Assembly: GCA_945905735.1 (NCBI GenBank)
Contig: CAMDQC010000030.1
Coordinates: 1 to 41,636, forward strand
Direction: 5' to 3'
Origin: Prosthecobacter debontii
GTDB taxonomy: Bacteria > Verrucomicrobiota > Verrucomicrobiia > Chthoniobacterales > Chthoniobacteraceae
Length of the DNA: 41,636 nt
Made by a program: the position numbers and the translations under genes
In this document: positions 34,281 through 41,636 of the stretch, in pieces
How the letters are laid out: each line of letters begins with the position of its first letter
Numbering within the stretch: position 1 is the first letter of the stretch
The notes under the pieces: generated by a model
The model's database searches: none
Told to the model about the DNA's origin: nothing
Seen by the model: the letters and a program-made list of their open reading frames with translations, nothing else

Positions 34281-34322
34281 AATGACGAATGACGAAGTTC
34301 GCCGAGTTCGTCATTCGTCATT
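34281..34322. repeat. Perfect 16-bp inverted repeat of TCATTCG heptamers
   Basis: AATGACGAATGACGAA (34281-34296) and TTCGTCATTCGTCATT (34307-34322) are perfect reverse complements around a 10-nt loop. The heptamer is the same one found in tandem at 2131-2163. It lies after the cysK terminator and before a small gene, has no T-run, and is best seen as a dispersed repeat rather than a second terminator. The gap 34323-34416 holds no other feature I can support. Confidence 0.75.
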
Positions 34323-34416
34323 CGAGATGAATGAAAAATTGTTTGTTCGCCGTAACAATTTGGCGATAATTCTACTCTCCCTTAGCATTTCTACCTACAC
34401 TTACTTACCCTGAACC

Positions 34417-34704
34417 ATGTCCGACGACGATCGATTCTGGGCTCACTGCCCGCGCTGCAACCACACCCAGCGGTTTGTCCGTGTCGAGACGCGACATCTG
34501 TTCCATCTGGGGATGACGGTGCTCACTCTCGGGCTCTGGGCCTTCAGTTGGGCTGCGCTGGCTATCGGGCATCACTTTTGGCCTTGGCGTTGCAAGCATT
34601 GCGGCTGTCCGGACCCGGACTTGAAAAAGAAAAACGTGCGTTCCCGACGTTCGGGGCTTGCAGAGAGTGTCACTTCGACGCCACCGGATAAGGTGCAACC
34701 TTGA
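34417..34704 (+). CDS. LITAF-like zinc-ribbon mini membrane protein
   Basis: A 95-residue protein starting at ATG 34417. HCPRCNHTQRF near the N-terminus and RCKHCGCPDPD near residue 60 provide two CxxC knuckles. They are separated by a hydrophobic segment, FHLGMTVLTLGLWAFSWAALAI. Two CxxC knuckles bracketing a membrane-inserting helix is the layout of LITAF-like domains, in which both knuckles form one zinc site at the membrane surface. A basic tail (KKKNVRSRRS) follows. The function in bacteria is unknown. It is separated from cysK by a terminator and repeat, and from rlmI by 52 nt. Confidence 0.6.
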   Translation: MSDDDRFWAHCPRCNHTQRFVRVETRHLFHLGMTVLTLGLWAFSWAALAIGHHFWPWRCKHCGCPDPDLKKKNVRSRRSGLAESVTSTPPDKVQP

Positions 34705-34756
34705 CCGTCCGTAATTGCGGCGCGGCGAGGTCGCGGATATCTATCGCAATTATTTC

Positions 34757-35938
34757 ATGGCCGGACTCATCGTTAAACCTCGCTCACGCATCTACCACGG
34801 ACACGACTGGGTCTATACCAGCGAAGTCCTCAAAGTCTGGGGAGAACCCAAAGACGGCGACGTCATCTCTGTAAAAGACGGCAAAGATCGGCTGCTCGGC
34901 TCGGCGATTTACAACTCCAAGTCGCAAATCATCGCCCGCCGCTTCTCCCGCCAGCGGCAGGAACTCGACCTCGACTTCTTCCAGCGCCGCATCGCCCAAT
35001 CCATCGCCTACCGCCAGCGCCGAGGCTGCGACCCGCGCCTCGGGCGGCTCGTGTGGAGTGAAAGCGACGGCATCCCCGGCCTCATCGTCGATCGTTACGG
35101 CGACTACCTCGTCGTGCAGACGCTCACTCTTGCCATGGACCAGCGCCGCGAGGAAATCGCGAGCGTCCTCCAGGAGCAGCTCCAGCCCATGGGAATCGTC
35201 GAGCGCAACGACGCCCCCATCCGCATCGCCGAAGGGCTCGAACTTCGTACCGGGATGCTCCGTGGCGAGCCGCCTGTCCCTTTCCTCATTCACGCCGCCG
35301 GGCTTGAATTTGAAGTGGACCTTCTTCACGGACAAAAGACGGGATTTTATCTCGACCAGATTGGCAGCTACCCGAGGGTCGCCCGCCACGCCGCCGGACG
35401 CCGCGTGCTCGATTGCTTCGCAAACCAAGGAGCCTTCGCCCTCGCCTGCGCCAAGGCCGGAGCCGTCAGCGTCAGCGCCCTAGAGATTTCTGCCGATGCC
35501 TGCGCCAAGATTCGCGGTAACGCAACGCGCAACGGGCTCAACATCGAAGTTATCGAGCGCAACGTGTTCGACTTCCTCAAGCTCTCCGACACCGCCAGCG
35601 GGGCCGATGGAGCCCGCTACGACCTCATCATCCTCGACCCTCCGTCCTTTACTAAAAGCCGGGGCAAGCTCGACGACGCCCTGCGCGGGTATAAAGAAAT
35701 CCACCTCCGCGCGCTCAAGCTCCTCGCCCCCGACGGGCTGCTCGCCACGTTTTGCTGCTCGCACCATGTCTCGCGCGAACACCTCCTCGGAGTCATCAAC
35801 GAAGCCGCCGTCGATACCCGCCGCACACTTCGCCAGCTCGAAACATTCTCGCAAGCCATCGACCACCCGATCATCTCCACGATGCCGGAAACGGAATACC
35901 TCAAAGGCTTCCTCTTCGAGCTCGCGCCGGGACGGTAA
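34757..35938 (+). CDS. rlmI: Class I rRNA methyltransferase, RlmI-like
   Basis: A 393-residue protein. ATG 34757 (MAGLIVKPRSRIYHGHDWVY) matches the N-terminal PUA domain; the longer frame upstream is unrelated. The PUA is followed by LVWSESDGIPGLIVDRYGDY and then GFYLDQIGSYPRVAR (RlmI-type linker with DQ). The SAM site is RVLDCFANQGAFALACAKAG and the catalytic segment is IILDPPSFTKSRG (DPPxF, near residue 295). CCSHHVS follows, with the Cys pair usual in this family. The expected reaction is 5-methylcytosine formation in 23S rRNA (m5C1962 in E. coli). It is convergent with the HEAT gene at a 6-nt gap. Confidence 0.9.
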   Translation: MAGLIVKPRSRIYHGHDWVYTSEVLKVWGEPKDGDVISVKDGKDRLLGSAIYNSKSQIIARRFSRQRQELDLDFFQRRIAQSIAYRQRRGCDPRLGRLVWSESDGIPGLIVDRYGDYLVVQTLTLAMDQRREEIASVLQEQLQPMGIVERNDAPIRIAEGLELRTGMLRGEPPVPFLIHAAGLEFEVDLLHGQKTGFYLDQIGSYPRVARHAAGRRVLDCFANQGAFALACAKAGAVSVSALEISADACAKIRGNATRNGLNIEVIERNVFDFLKLSDTASGADGARYDLIILDPPSFTKSRGKLDDALRGYKEIHLRALKLLAPDGLLATFCCSHHVSREHLLGVINEAAVDTRRTLRQLETFSQAIDHPIISTMPETEYLKGFLFELAPGR

Positions 35939-35944
35939 ACGACT

Positions 35945-38128
35945 TCAGCGGGTAAGCTGGGCGATGATTCGGCGGGCGTAGCTGCTCAGCTCGTAGTTGC
36001 TGCTGGTGGTGAGCTTTTCTAGCTCGGGCATGAAGGCTTTCCCTCCATCGCGCCCGAGTCGCCCGACACGTTCGGCGGCCCATTGCCGGACTTCGTCGTG
36101 GGGGAACTCGAACGCGCGCCGGATGGCTTCGGCGTCCTTCACTCGCAAACCGCGCAGGGCGTCGAGGGCGTAGTTGTGGTCGCTCTCGCGCTGGATGATC
36201 TCTTGGAGTACCGGGATGGCGGGCAGGGCGCGCTCGTTGCCGTTTTCGCCGAGGCGGACGATGGTGACGGCGGCAGCTTCGCGGACGGTGCGGGCGGGGT
36301 CTTTGAGGGCGGCGATGGTGGTGGCGATGGTGGCGCCTTTATCCGGCTGGAGCTTGGCGTATGCGCTTACGGCTGCGCTGCGGATGGCTTCTTCCGGGGC
36401 GGAAAGCGCGGGGTAAATGACGGGGAGCACGATGCCGGGCTGCTTCGCGGCGGACTCGAAGATTTGGAGAATCTGCACACGGATGCCCGGTTCTGCGGCG
36501 GGGTAAATCGCGACGAGCTTCGGGATGGCAGACTCGGCGGTGGGGCCGAGCTTTTGGAGAGCTTCGAGCACGGCGGGGCGCATGGCTGCGTCGGAAAGGT
36601 GTGTGGCGAGGAGGTTGGCAGTATCCAGCCCGGTGCCGATGGCTCCGAGGGCTTTAATTGCGGCGATGCAGACGGAGCCGTCTTTGTCTTGGACGAGGAG
36701 GGAGAGGTCTTTGGCGAGGGAGCTGGCGGATTTCCCCATCGTCCCCGCTGCTTCGGCGGCGGCGCGGCGGACTTTGGGCTCGGGGTCTTTGATGAGCTGG
36801 CTGATGAACTCGATCATCCGTCCAGTCGGCACGCCGAGCGGCTCTAGCACGGAGAGGACGGCGGCGCGCACGAGCGGCTCGGGGTCGGCGGAGAGGCCGA
36901 GCACGCGGGCCTGCACGCTGCGTGCGCCGCTGCCTTGCGCGCCGAGGACTTTCACGGCGGCGAGACGGACGGCGGGGCTGGCTGCGGCGAGTTCTTTCTC
37001 CAGCGCGGGCACGGCTGCGCCGCCGATGCGCCCGAGGGCGAGGACGGCCCAGTGGTCTTCGGAAAGCGCGGCAGGTGGCAGCGCGGCAAGCTCGGCGATG
37101 AGCTTGGGGACGGCGGGCACTCCGAGTCGGCTGAGGGCTTCGGTAAAGGCTTTGCCCGGCGGCGTGGTGCGCTTTGCGGCAGTCAGGAGTGAGGACACGG
37201 CGGCGCTGGCATCGGTGCCGATGAAGCCGAGCATCTCGGCGGCGCGCTCGGCGTTTGGGCCTTCGATGAGCTTCATCAGCGCGGGGACGGCGACGGGAGC
37301 TGCGGGGCGGAGGAGGACGATGGCGTTCACGGCAGCGCGGTGGATTTCTTCGCGCGAGTCGCAGAGTGCCGTGATGAGGACGGGGACGCTTTTTTCCTGC
37401 GCGACGCCGGAGCGTGGAAGTGCCCCGAGGATCGCTGCGAGGACGGGCGGTTCTTTTTCATCCGCAGCGGCGCGGAGCAGCGGTTCGCCGCCAGCGTGGA
37501 GTTCGCCGAGAGCGCGGGCGCTGCCTTCGCGGACGCGGGCATCCGGCCAGCCGAGGCTGGAAACAAGCGGCTCCACGGCAGCCGGGCCGATGAGCGCGAG
37601 CGCCTCGACCATGTCGGCGCGGAGCGCGCGGTCGTCGTGCCCGAGGTTCTCAATGAGCGCGGGAATGGCGTCCTTCGCATCCGCGCCGATGAAGCCGAGT
37701 GCCTTCGCGCAGCCGCGTCGCAAGCCGGTGTCGTCGCTCTTGAGCCCGGCGAGTAAATCCGAGGCGACGCCTACTTTAGAAAGTGCATACGCGGAGCGGA
37801 GCATGGCCTGCGCACGGTCACTCGGGCGAGAACCGCGGCCCTTTCGCCCGTCCATGAGTTCGAGCAGTTTTGGGATCGCGTCTTTCGCCAAAGGCCCCAT
37901 CGCGGCGATGGCGGCAGCGGAGTCGGAAAAGACTTGGCTGTCCGAGTCGTCCAGCGCGGTGATGAGTTGGGGCAGCAGTGCCTTTGCGCCAGCACCGAGG
38001 GCGTGCGCCTGATGGGCGGCATCGCGGCGCTGGTCGCGCTCGGAGGACGCGAGTTGCTCGGCAAGTTTTTCGAGGTTGGGCGCAGCAAACGCCTGCACTG
38101 TGAGCAGTGCGAAGAGCGCGGCCCTCAT
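35945..38128 (-). CDS. Secreted HEAT-repeat protein
   Basis: A 727-residue protein starting at ATG 38128 with signal peptide (RAALFALLTVQAFAAP). Nearly all of the rest is HEAT/Armadillo-type repeats with the pattern A-I-P-x-L-x-x-x-L...D...R-x-x-A-x-x-A-L-G-x-I-G. Examples are DAIPALIENLGHDDRALRAD, KDAIPKLLELMDG and RRAAAEAAGTMGKSASSLAK. I count well over ten repeats by eye. Such solenoids are protein-binding scaffolds; a periplasmic one next to a Tat-exported DUF1552 protein suggests a complex. Its start overlaps the stop of the DUF1552 gene (38125-38128), so the two are translationally coupled. Confidence 0.88.
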   Translation of the reverse strand: MRAALFALLTVQAFAAPNLEKLAEQLASSERDQRRDAAHQAHALGAGAKALLPQLITALDDSDSQVFSDSAAAIAAMGPLAKDAIPKLLELMDGRKGRGSRPSDRAQAMLRSAYALSKVGVASDLLAGLKSDDTGLRRGCAKALGFIGADAKDAIPALIENLGHDDRALRADMVEALALIGPAAVEPLVSSLGWPDARVREGSARALGELHAGGEPLLRAAADEKEPPVLAAILGALPRSGVAQEKSVPVLITALCDSREEIHRAAVNAIVLLRPAAPVAVPALMKLIEGPNAERAAEMLGFIGTDASAAVSSLLTAAKRTTPPGKAFTEALSRLGVPAVPKLIAELAALPPAALSEDHWAVLALGRIGGAAVPALEKELAAASPAVRLAAVKVLGAQGSGARSVQARVLGLSADPEPLVRAAVLSVLEPLGVPTGRMIEFISQLIKDPEPKVRRAAAEAAGTMGKSASSLAKDLSLLVQDKDGSVCIAAIKALGAIGTGLDTANLLATHLSDAAMRPAVLEALQKLGPTAESAIPKLVAIYPAAEPGIRVQILQIFESAAKQPGIVLPVIYPALSAPEEAIRSAAVSAYAKLQPDKGATIATTIAALKDPARTVREAAAVTIVRLGENGNERALPAIPVLQEIIQRESDHNYALDALRGLRVKDAEAIRRAFEFPHDEVRQWAAERVGRLGRDGGKAFMPELEKLTTSSNYELSSYARRIIAQLTR

Positions 38129-39477
38129 CCCTCCAGCCCGCGCAGGAGTCCCGTGCTGTCGCCGTGCCGCTGCGCATTTACGCCTGCGCGCTGGAGCATG
38201 GAGACGAGGAGATTGCACATCGGCGTCTCGCTTGCGTAGCGGATGTGGCGACCCGGCAGGATGGTGCCGCCGCCGCGCCCGGCCATGAGAAGCGGGAGGT
38301 TTTCGTGCTCGTGGCGGTTGCCGTCGGCGAGGGCTGCGCCGTAGAGGAGCATACTGTTGTCGAGCAGCGTGCCGTCGCCATCGGGGATGCTTTTGAGCTT
38401 GTTGATGAGGTAGGCGAATTGCTGGACGTGGAAGCGGTTGATGTCGCGAATCTGGCGGAGGTTGTCGGGGTTGTTTTGATGGTGCGAAATCTCGTGGTGC
38501 CCTCGGCTGATGTTGAGGTTGCGGTAGGTGCGGTTGCTGCCTTCGTTGGCCAGCATACACGTCGCGACGCGGGTGGTGTCGGTCTGGAAAGCGAGCGCCA
38601 TGAGGTCCATCATGAGCGTGCTGTGCTCAGTAAAACTCTCGGGGATTTGCTCCGGCACGTCGTAGCCTTGGATGAGCCCGGCGTCTTGCGCGAGCTTCAC
38701 GCTGCGCTCGGCGGCTTCGACCCGCGTTTCGATCTCGCGGACGGCGGTGAGATACTCGTCAATCTTCTGTTTATCGCTGCCGCCGACTTTCCCGCTGAGG
38801 TCGCGGGCGTCGTCCATGACGAAATCGAGGACGCTCTTGCGGTAGCGTTGGCGGCGGGCGGCTTCTTCGCCAGCGACCTTCGGATTGGCAGAGGAAAAGA
38901 GACGCTCAAAGACGAGGCGCGGGCTGATTTCTTTACCGCTGGGCGAGCCTTCGTTGCGCCACGAGATATTGTTCGAGTAGGCGCAAGCGTAGCCGCTGTC
39001 GCACTTGCCGCCTTGGCGTCCGGGCTCCAGACCCAGCTCCAGACTGGCAAAGCGCGTCTCCTTTCGGAATGCCTCCGCTGCGACTTGGTCGGCAGAGACG
39101 CCGAGGCGGATGGCGGAGCTTTCGCTCTTGAGCGGCTGCGCGCCTGTGAGCCACGAGCCAGCAGCGCGCGCGTGGTCGCCAGCGCCGTCGCCGTTGTTGC
39201 GCCCTTTGTCCTGCGCGAGGCCGGAGAGTACGAGGATGTCGTTCTTGTGCGGCGCGAGCGGCTGGAGCGTGTGCGGGAGCGCGAAGTCCACGCCCGTCGC
39301 GGCGGGCGTCCACTCGTTCATGTTCACGCCATTGGGCACGTAGAGAAAGCCCAGCCGCACCGGCGGCTTCCCCGCAGCGGCCAGCGCACGCGGCGCGAGT
39401 GATGAGAGGAATGGCAGCGCGACCGTCGCGCCGAGCCCGCGCAGGAAAGCGCGGCGTCCGAGTGTGTGTGTGGTCAT
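38125..39477 (-). CDS. DUF1552 protein with Tat signal
   Basis: A 450-residue protein starting at ATG 39477. The N-terminus GRRAFLRGLGATVALPF has the twin-arginine motif (RRAFLRG) and a hydrophobic region ending ALAA, so export in folded form is likely. LGFLYVPNGVNMNEWTP and ILVLSGLAQDKGRNNGDGAG with HARAAGSWLTGAQPL are classic DUF1552 features. SNNISWRNEGSPSGKEISPR and NRTYRNLNISRGHHEISHHQ (His-rich, metal-like) follow. The function is unknown; the fold recalls the phosphatase/sulfatase-like DUF1501/1552 group. In Planctomycetes the usual partner is a DUF1587/1588/1592 cytochrome-like protein, which is absent here. Overlaps of 4 nt link it to both neighbours. Confidence 0.88.
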   Translation of the reverse strand: MTTHTLGRRAFLRGLGATVALPFLSSLAPRALAAAGKPPVRLGFLYVPNGVNMNEWTPAATGVDFALPHTLQPLAPHKNDILVLSGLAQDKGRNNGDGAGDHARAAGSWLTGAQPLKSESSAIRLGVSADQVAAEAFRKETRFASLELGLEPGRQGGKCDSGYACAYSNNISWRNEGSPSGKEISPRLVFERLFSSANPKVAGEEAARRQRYRKSVLDFVMDDARDLSGKVGGSDKQKIDEYLTAVREIETRVEAAERSVKLAQDAGLIQGYDVPEQIPESFTEHSTLMMDLMALAFQTDTTRVATCMLANEGSNRTYRNLNISRGHHEISHHQNNPDNLRQIRDINRFHVQQFAYLINKLKSIPDGDGTLLDNSMLLYGAALADGNRHEHENLPLLMAGRGGGTILPGRHIRYASETPMCNLLVSMLQRAGVNAQRHGDSTGLLRGLEG

Positions 39478-40328
39478 GGTCGTGTGATAACTTTGGGTTT
39501 CGGGATGCCGCGCGGGATTTTCTCGGCGGCTTCGGAGACAGATTCTAGCGAGTGCGGGACGATAACCTCCACACGAGGGAGCGGCTTCGCGCCAACGGGT
39601 GCAGGGCTGGAGTGGAGGACGCTCACGGCGGGCGCGGAGACGAGCGCGTCGTGCGCTGGAAAAATGCCATGCGGCTGGCTGTCCCGTTTTGCGATAAGCT
39701 CCATCTGACGAGCGATTATCCGCTGATGCCCCGCTTCTTTGAACGCATCGCCATCCATCATCACCCGGAAGCGCGCCTCCGCATTCTCAAAGCGCTCCAG
39801 CCGCCGCTCCAGCTCGCCCAGCAGCAGCGCGGTATTTGCCGAGTGCTTGTTCGTTTTATCCGCCAACGCAGCCGCGAAACACTCGTGTGCGCGGGCCATG
39901 CAGTGCCGGGCGGCAGCAGGCTTCGCTTCGAGCTGCCACGACGCGCGGAGGTAGCTGTAGCCTGTATAATACGGCGGCGCCTTCAGCCGCTCCTGCATCT
40001 GCGCCAGCACGTAGTAAGTCGGATATTTCCCCGCAAACTGCGCGAAATCCTCCGTGGCGATGAACGGCTTCAGCGACGCCAGCACTTTCGGCGGGAACAC
40101 GTCCATAAACAGCACCGCCCGGCACTTCGGGCACTGCGGGAGCGTGGGCGGCTGCACGACATCGCCGAGCTGCCGCAGGTCCAGCCGCAAGCCCTTCGCA
40201 TCCGCAGAAGTCTCCATGCGCTGCTTCCACTTGAACCCATCGAAAGGACACGCAAAATCCTGATCGATGGAGTTCACTGCCAGCGCGACGTGGGCGAGGC
40301 AAAAAAGGATGATGAGTGCGCGGAGCAT
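39474..40328 (-). CDS. Exported protein with zinc-like motif and TPR-like helices
   Basis: A 284-residue protein. ATG 40328 gives the signal peptide LRALIILFCLAHVALAVN; an ATG farther upstream at 40346 adds six poorly fitting residues. DFACPFDGFKWKQRM near residue 30 and LPQCPKCRAVLFM near residue 70 form a candidate C-x(n)-CxxC zinc site reminiscent of DUF2225. From about residue 130 the sequence has TPR-like helix pairs (ARHCMARAHECFAAALADKT, ELERRLERFENAEARFRVMM). The tail is Pro-rich. Its stop overlaps the DUF1552 start (39474-39477) and it begins 10 nt after livF, so the four minus-strand genes are probably one transcript. Function unknown. Confidence 0.7.
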   Translation of the reverse strand: MLRALIILFCLAHVALAVNSIDQDFACPFDGFKWKQRMETSADAKGLRLDLRQLGDVVQPPTLPQCPKCRAVLFMDVFPPKVLASLKPFIATEDFAQFAGKYPTYYVLAQMQERLKAPPYYTGYSYLRASWQLEAKPAAARHCMARAHECFAAALADKTNKHSANTALLLGELERRLERFENAEARFRVMMDGDAFKEAGHQRIIARQMELIAKRDSQPHGIFPAHDALVSAPAVSVLHSSPAPVGAKPLPRVEVIVPHSLESVSEAAEKIPRGIPKPKVITRP

Positions 40329-40338
40329 GATGCCTACG

Positions 40339-41046
40339 CTAACCACCGAGATACGCCTCGCGCACTTTCGGGTTCTCGCGCAGGGCGGCGGCGGTGTCTT
40401 CGAGGAGGATGCGGCCCGTCTCCAGCACGTAGCCGTAGTGGCTGACTTCCAGCGCGAGGTTGGCGTTTTGTTCGACGAGTAAAATGGTCAGCTTCAACTC
40501 GCGGTTGATCGCCACGATTTGCTCGAAGATCGTCCGCGTCAGCAGCGGGGCGATGCCGAGCGAGGGCTCGTCGAGGAGGAGGAGTTGCGGCTTGCTCATC
40601 AGCGCGCGACCGATGGCCAGCATCTGCTGCTCGCCGCCGCTCAGCGTCCCAGCGAGCTGTTTGCGCCGCTCTTTGAGCCGAGGGAAGACGCCGAAGATGA
40701 AGTCCATGTCTTTCACCTGCTGCGCCTTGTCCTTCCGCAAATAGGCGCCCATGCGCAGGTTTTCATCCACCGTGAGATTGGCGAACACGAGCCGTCCTTC
40801 CGGCGATTGCGCGATGCCGAGCGCTACGATCTTGTGCGCCGCCATGCCCCCGATGTCGCCGCCTTTATACGTGATGCGCCCGGCGCTCGGCTTCACGAGC
40901 CCGCTGATCGCGCGGAGCGTCGTCGTCTTCCCCGCCCCATTTGCACCGACGAGCGTGACGATGCTGCCCTGCTCCACCTTGAGCGAAACGCCGTGCAGCG
41001 CGGTGATACCGCCGTAATTAACTTGGACATCGTGGAGTTCGAGCAT
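40339..41046 (-). CDS. livF: ABC transporter ATP-binding protein, LivF type
   Basis: A 235-residue ATPase of the branched-chain amino acid (HAAT) transporter family. ATG 41046 (MLELHDVQVNYGGITALHGV) is the typical LivF start; extra residues upstream do not fit. Walker A is GANGAGKTT, the Q-loop region AQSPEGRLVFANLTVDENL, the signature LSGGEQQMLAIGRALM, Walker B LLLLDEPSLGIAP, and LLVEQN stands for the H-loop segment as usual in LivF. The partner genes livG, livH, livM and the binding protein are not beside it. It leads the exported-protein operon instead and is divergent from the pabB-like gene, with a 121-nt shared upstream region. Confidence 0.9.
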   Translation of the reverse strand: MLELHDVQVNYGGITALHGVSLKVEQGSIVTLVGANGAGKTTTLRAISGLVKPSAGRITYKGGDIGGMAAHKIVALGIAQSPEGRLVFANLTVDENLRMGAYLRKDKAQQVKDMDFIFGVFPRLKERRKQLAGTLSGGEQQMLAIGRALMSKPQLLLLDEPSLGIAPLLTRTIFEQIVAINRELKLTILLVEQNANLALEVSHYGYVLETGRILLEDTAAALRENPKVREAYLGG

Positions 41047-41167
41047 GGCCGCGATTGGGTAATGGGGCTTTCGCTCGAATGCCATACCAAATAACGAACC
41101 ATGCGAGGTCGGGACGGATTTGCAGTTTTCGGTTGAATCTCGGGCGCAACGGCTCCATTTCCCCACC

Positions 41168-41636
41168 GTGCCCAGCATCACGCTTTTTCATGCGACGCCT
41201 GCGACTCCGAGCCGATTGGATTTATCCCCGGCGGAGGTCGCCGCGCGGTTGCGTCACTTGCCGGGGCTGGTGTTTTTTGATTCTTCAAAGGCGAGCGGCG
41301 AATCCCTCTCCATCGTCGCCGCTGCGCCGGTCGAAGTCATCTCCGGTCACATCGCGACGGACTGGCCGCGTCTTCAGACCGCGGTCGCCGCGCGGCGTCT
41401 GGATGGAGTGCGCGACGATGGCCTACCGCATGGATTCGCCGCTGGCTGGGTGGACTACGATGGCGCGTTTTGCTTCGGCATTTACGAAGAGGCGCTCATT
41501 TTTCGCCACAGCGCGCAGTGCTGGTTTGAGATCGGCGACCTCGCCGCGCAGATGGCCCCGGAGTCCACGGCGCACTGCGAGCGCCCCGAGTTTACGTCGC
41601 GCGGAAGCCGGACGGAGTTTTGCGCCGCAGTCGCCC
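41168..41636 (+). CDS. pabB: Aminodeoxychorismate synthase component I-like, 5' part
   Basis: The frame starts at GTG 41168 (MPSITLFHATPAT) and runs off the window after 156 codons. HLPGLVFFDSSK followed by SLSIVAAAPVEVISG is the N-terminal strand pair of PabB/TrpE proteins. GFAAGWVDYDGAFCFGIYEE is the PabB-type G-x-x-G-x-x-x-Y-[DE]-x-x-F segment. FTSRGSRTEFCAAVA would lead into the usual YIAAGDIYQ motif just beyond the window. The catalytic chorismate-binding domain is not visible, so pabB versus trpE is a judgement from the VDYDGAFCFGIYE segment. It is divergent from livF. Confidence 0.7.
   Translation, partial: MPSITLFHATPATPSRLDLSPAEVAARLRHLPGLVFFDSSKASGESLSIVAAAPVEVISGHIATDWPRLQTAVAARRLDGVRDDGLPHGFAAGWVDYDGAFCFGIYEEALIFRHSAQCWFEIGDLAAQMAPESTAHCERPEFTSRGSRTEFCAAVA

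Noticed and set aside
38107..39402. 431-codon plus-strand frame over the DUF1552 gene
   Set aside because: It is a Val/Ala/Arg-rich shadow; DUF1552 motifs on the other strand are unambiguous.

Overview
The window looks like a chromosomal segment of a GC-rich bacterium, most likely of the phylum Verrucomicrobiota (a planctomycete relative is less likely). This is inference from the gene set: a Tat-exported DUF1552 protein with a secreted HEAT-repeat protein, a very large secreted CotH/lamin-tail protein, a secreted sulfatase, a CE15-type esterase, many small toxin-antitoxin pairs and abundant palindromic intergenic repeats. There was no database access, so all family names rest on motifs and recall.

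Region 1 (1-16560) is a cell-surface glycan locus. It carries at least eight glycosyltransferases (GT2-like, GT4-like and one GT8-like), a class I methyltransferase, a toroid-like protein of unknown function, a left-handed beta-helix acyltransferase and, on the opposite strand, a secreted SGNH hydrolase. Accessory cargo interrupts it: a nucleotidyltransferase pair (3218-4067), a Uma2-type nuclease, a low-GC lipoprotein, an IS200/RAYT-type transposase beside a 254-bp compound palindrome, an exact 21-bp-period degenerate array (8019-8270), a VapBC pair whose toxin carries an internal deletion, and a DUF433/DUF5615 pair.

Region 2 (16634-22524) is housekeeping: dnaE with an unusual insertion of about 80 residues and an internal clamp-binding motif, eno, an FtsB/DivIC-like gene and a small lipoprotein. 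Region 3 (22530-24077) is a graveyard: a frameshifted histone-deacetylase-like fragment, a group II intron domain V/VI-like relic, one small hypothetical gene and a 224-bp foldback element.

Region 4 (24078-33158) encodes secreted proteins likely to act on extracellular polymers: a 1955-residue CotH/lamin-tail protein, a sulfatase fused at its 5' side to a leucine-rich-repeat gene remnant, and a CE15-like esterase. Region 5 (33214-41636) holds cysK with a good terminator, a LITAF-like zinc/membrane mini-protein and an rlmI-like methyltransferase. On the minus strand follows a tightly coupled set: livF, an exported zinc-motif/TPR-like protein, DUF1552 and a HEAT-repeat protein. The 5' end of a divergent pabB-like gene closes the window.

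The best candidates for something undescribed are the 21-bp array, the two large palindromic element families, and the translationally coupled exported trio at 35945-40328.
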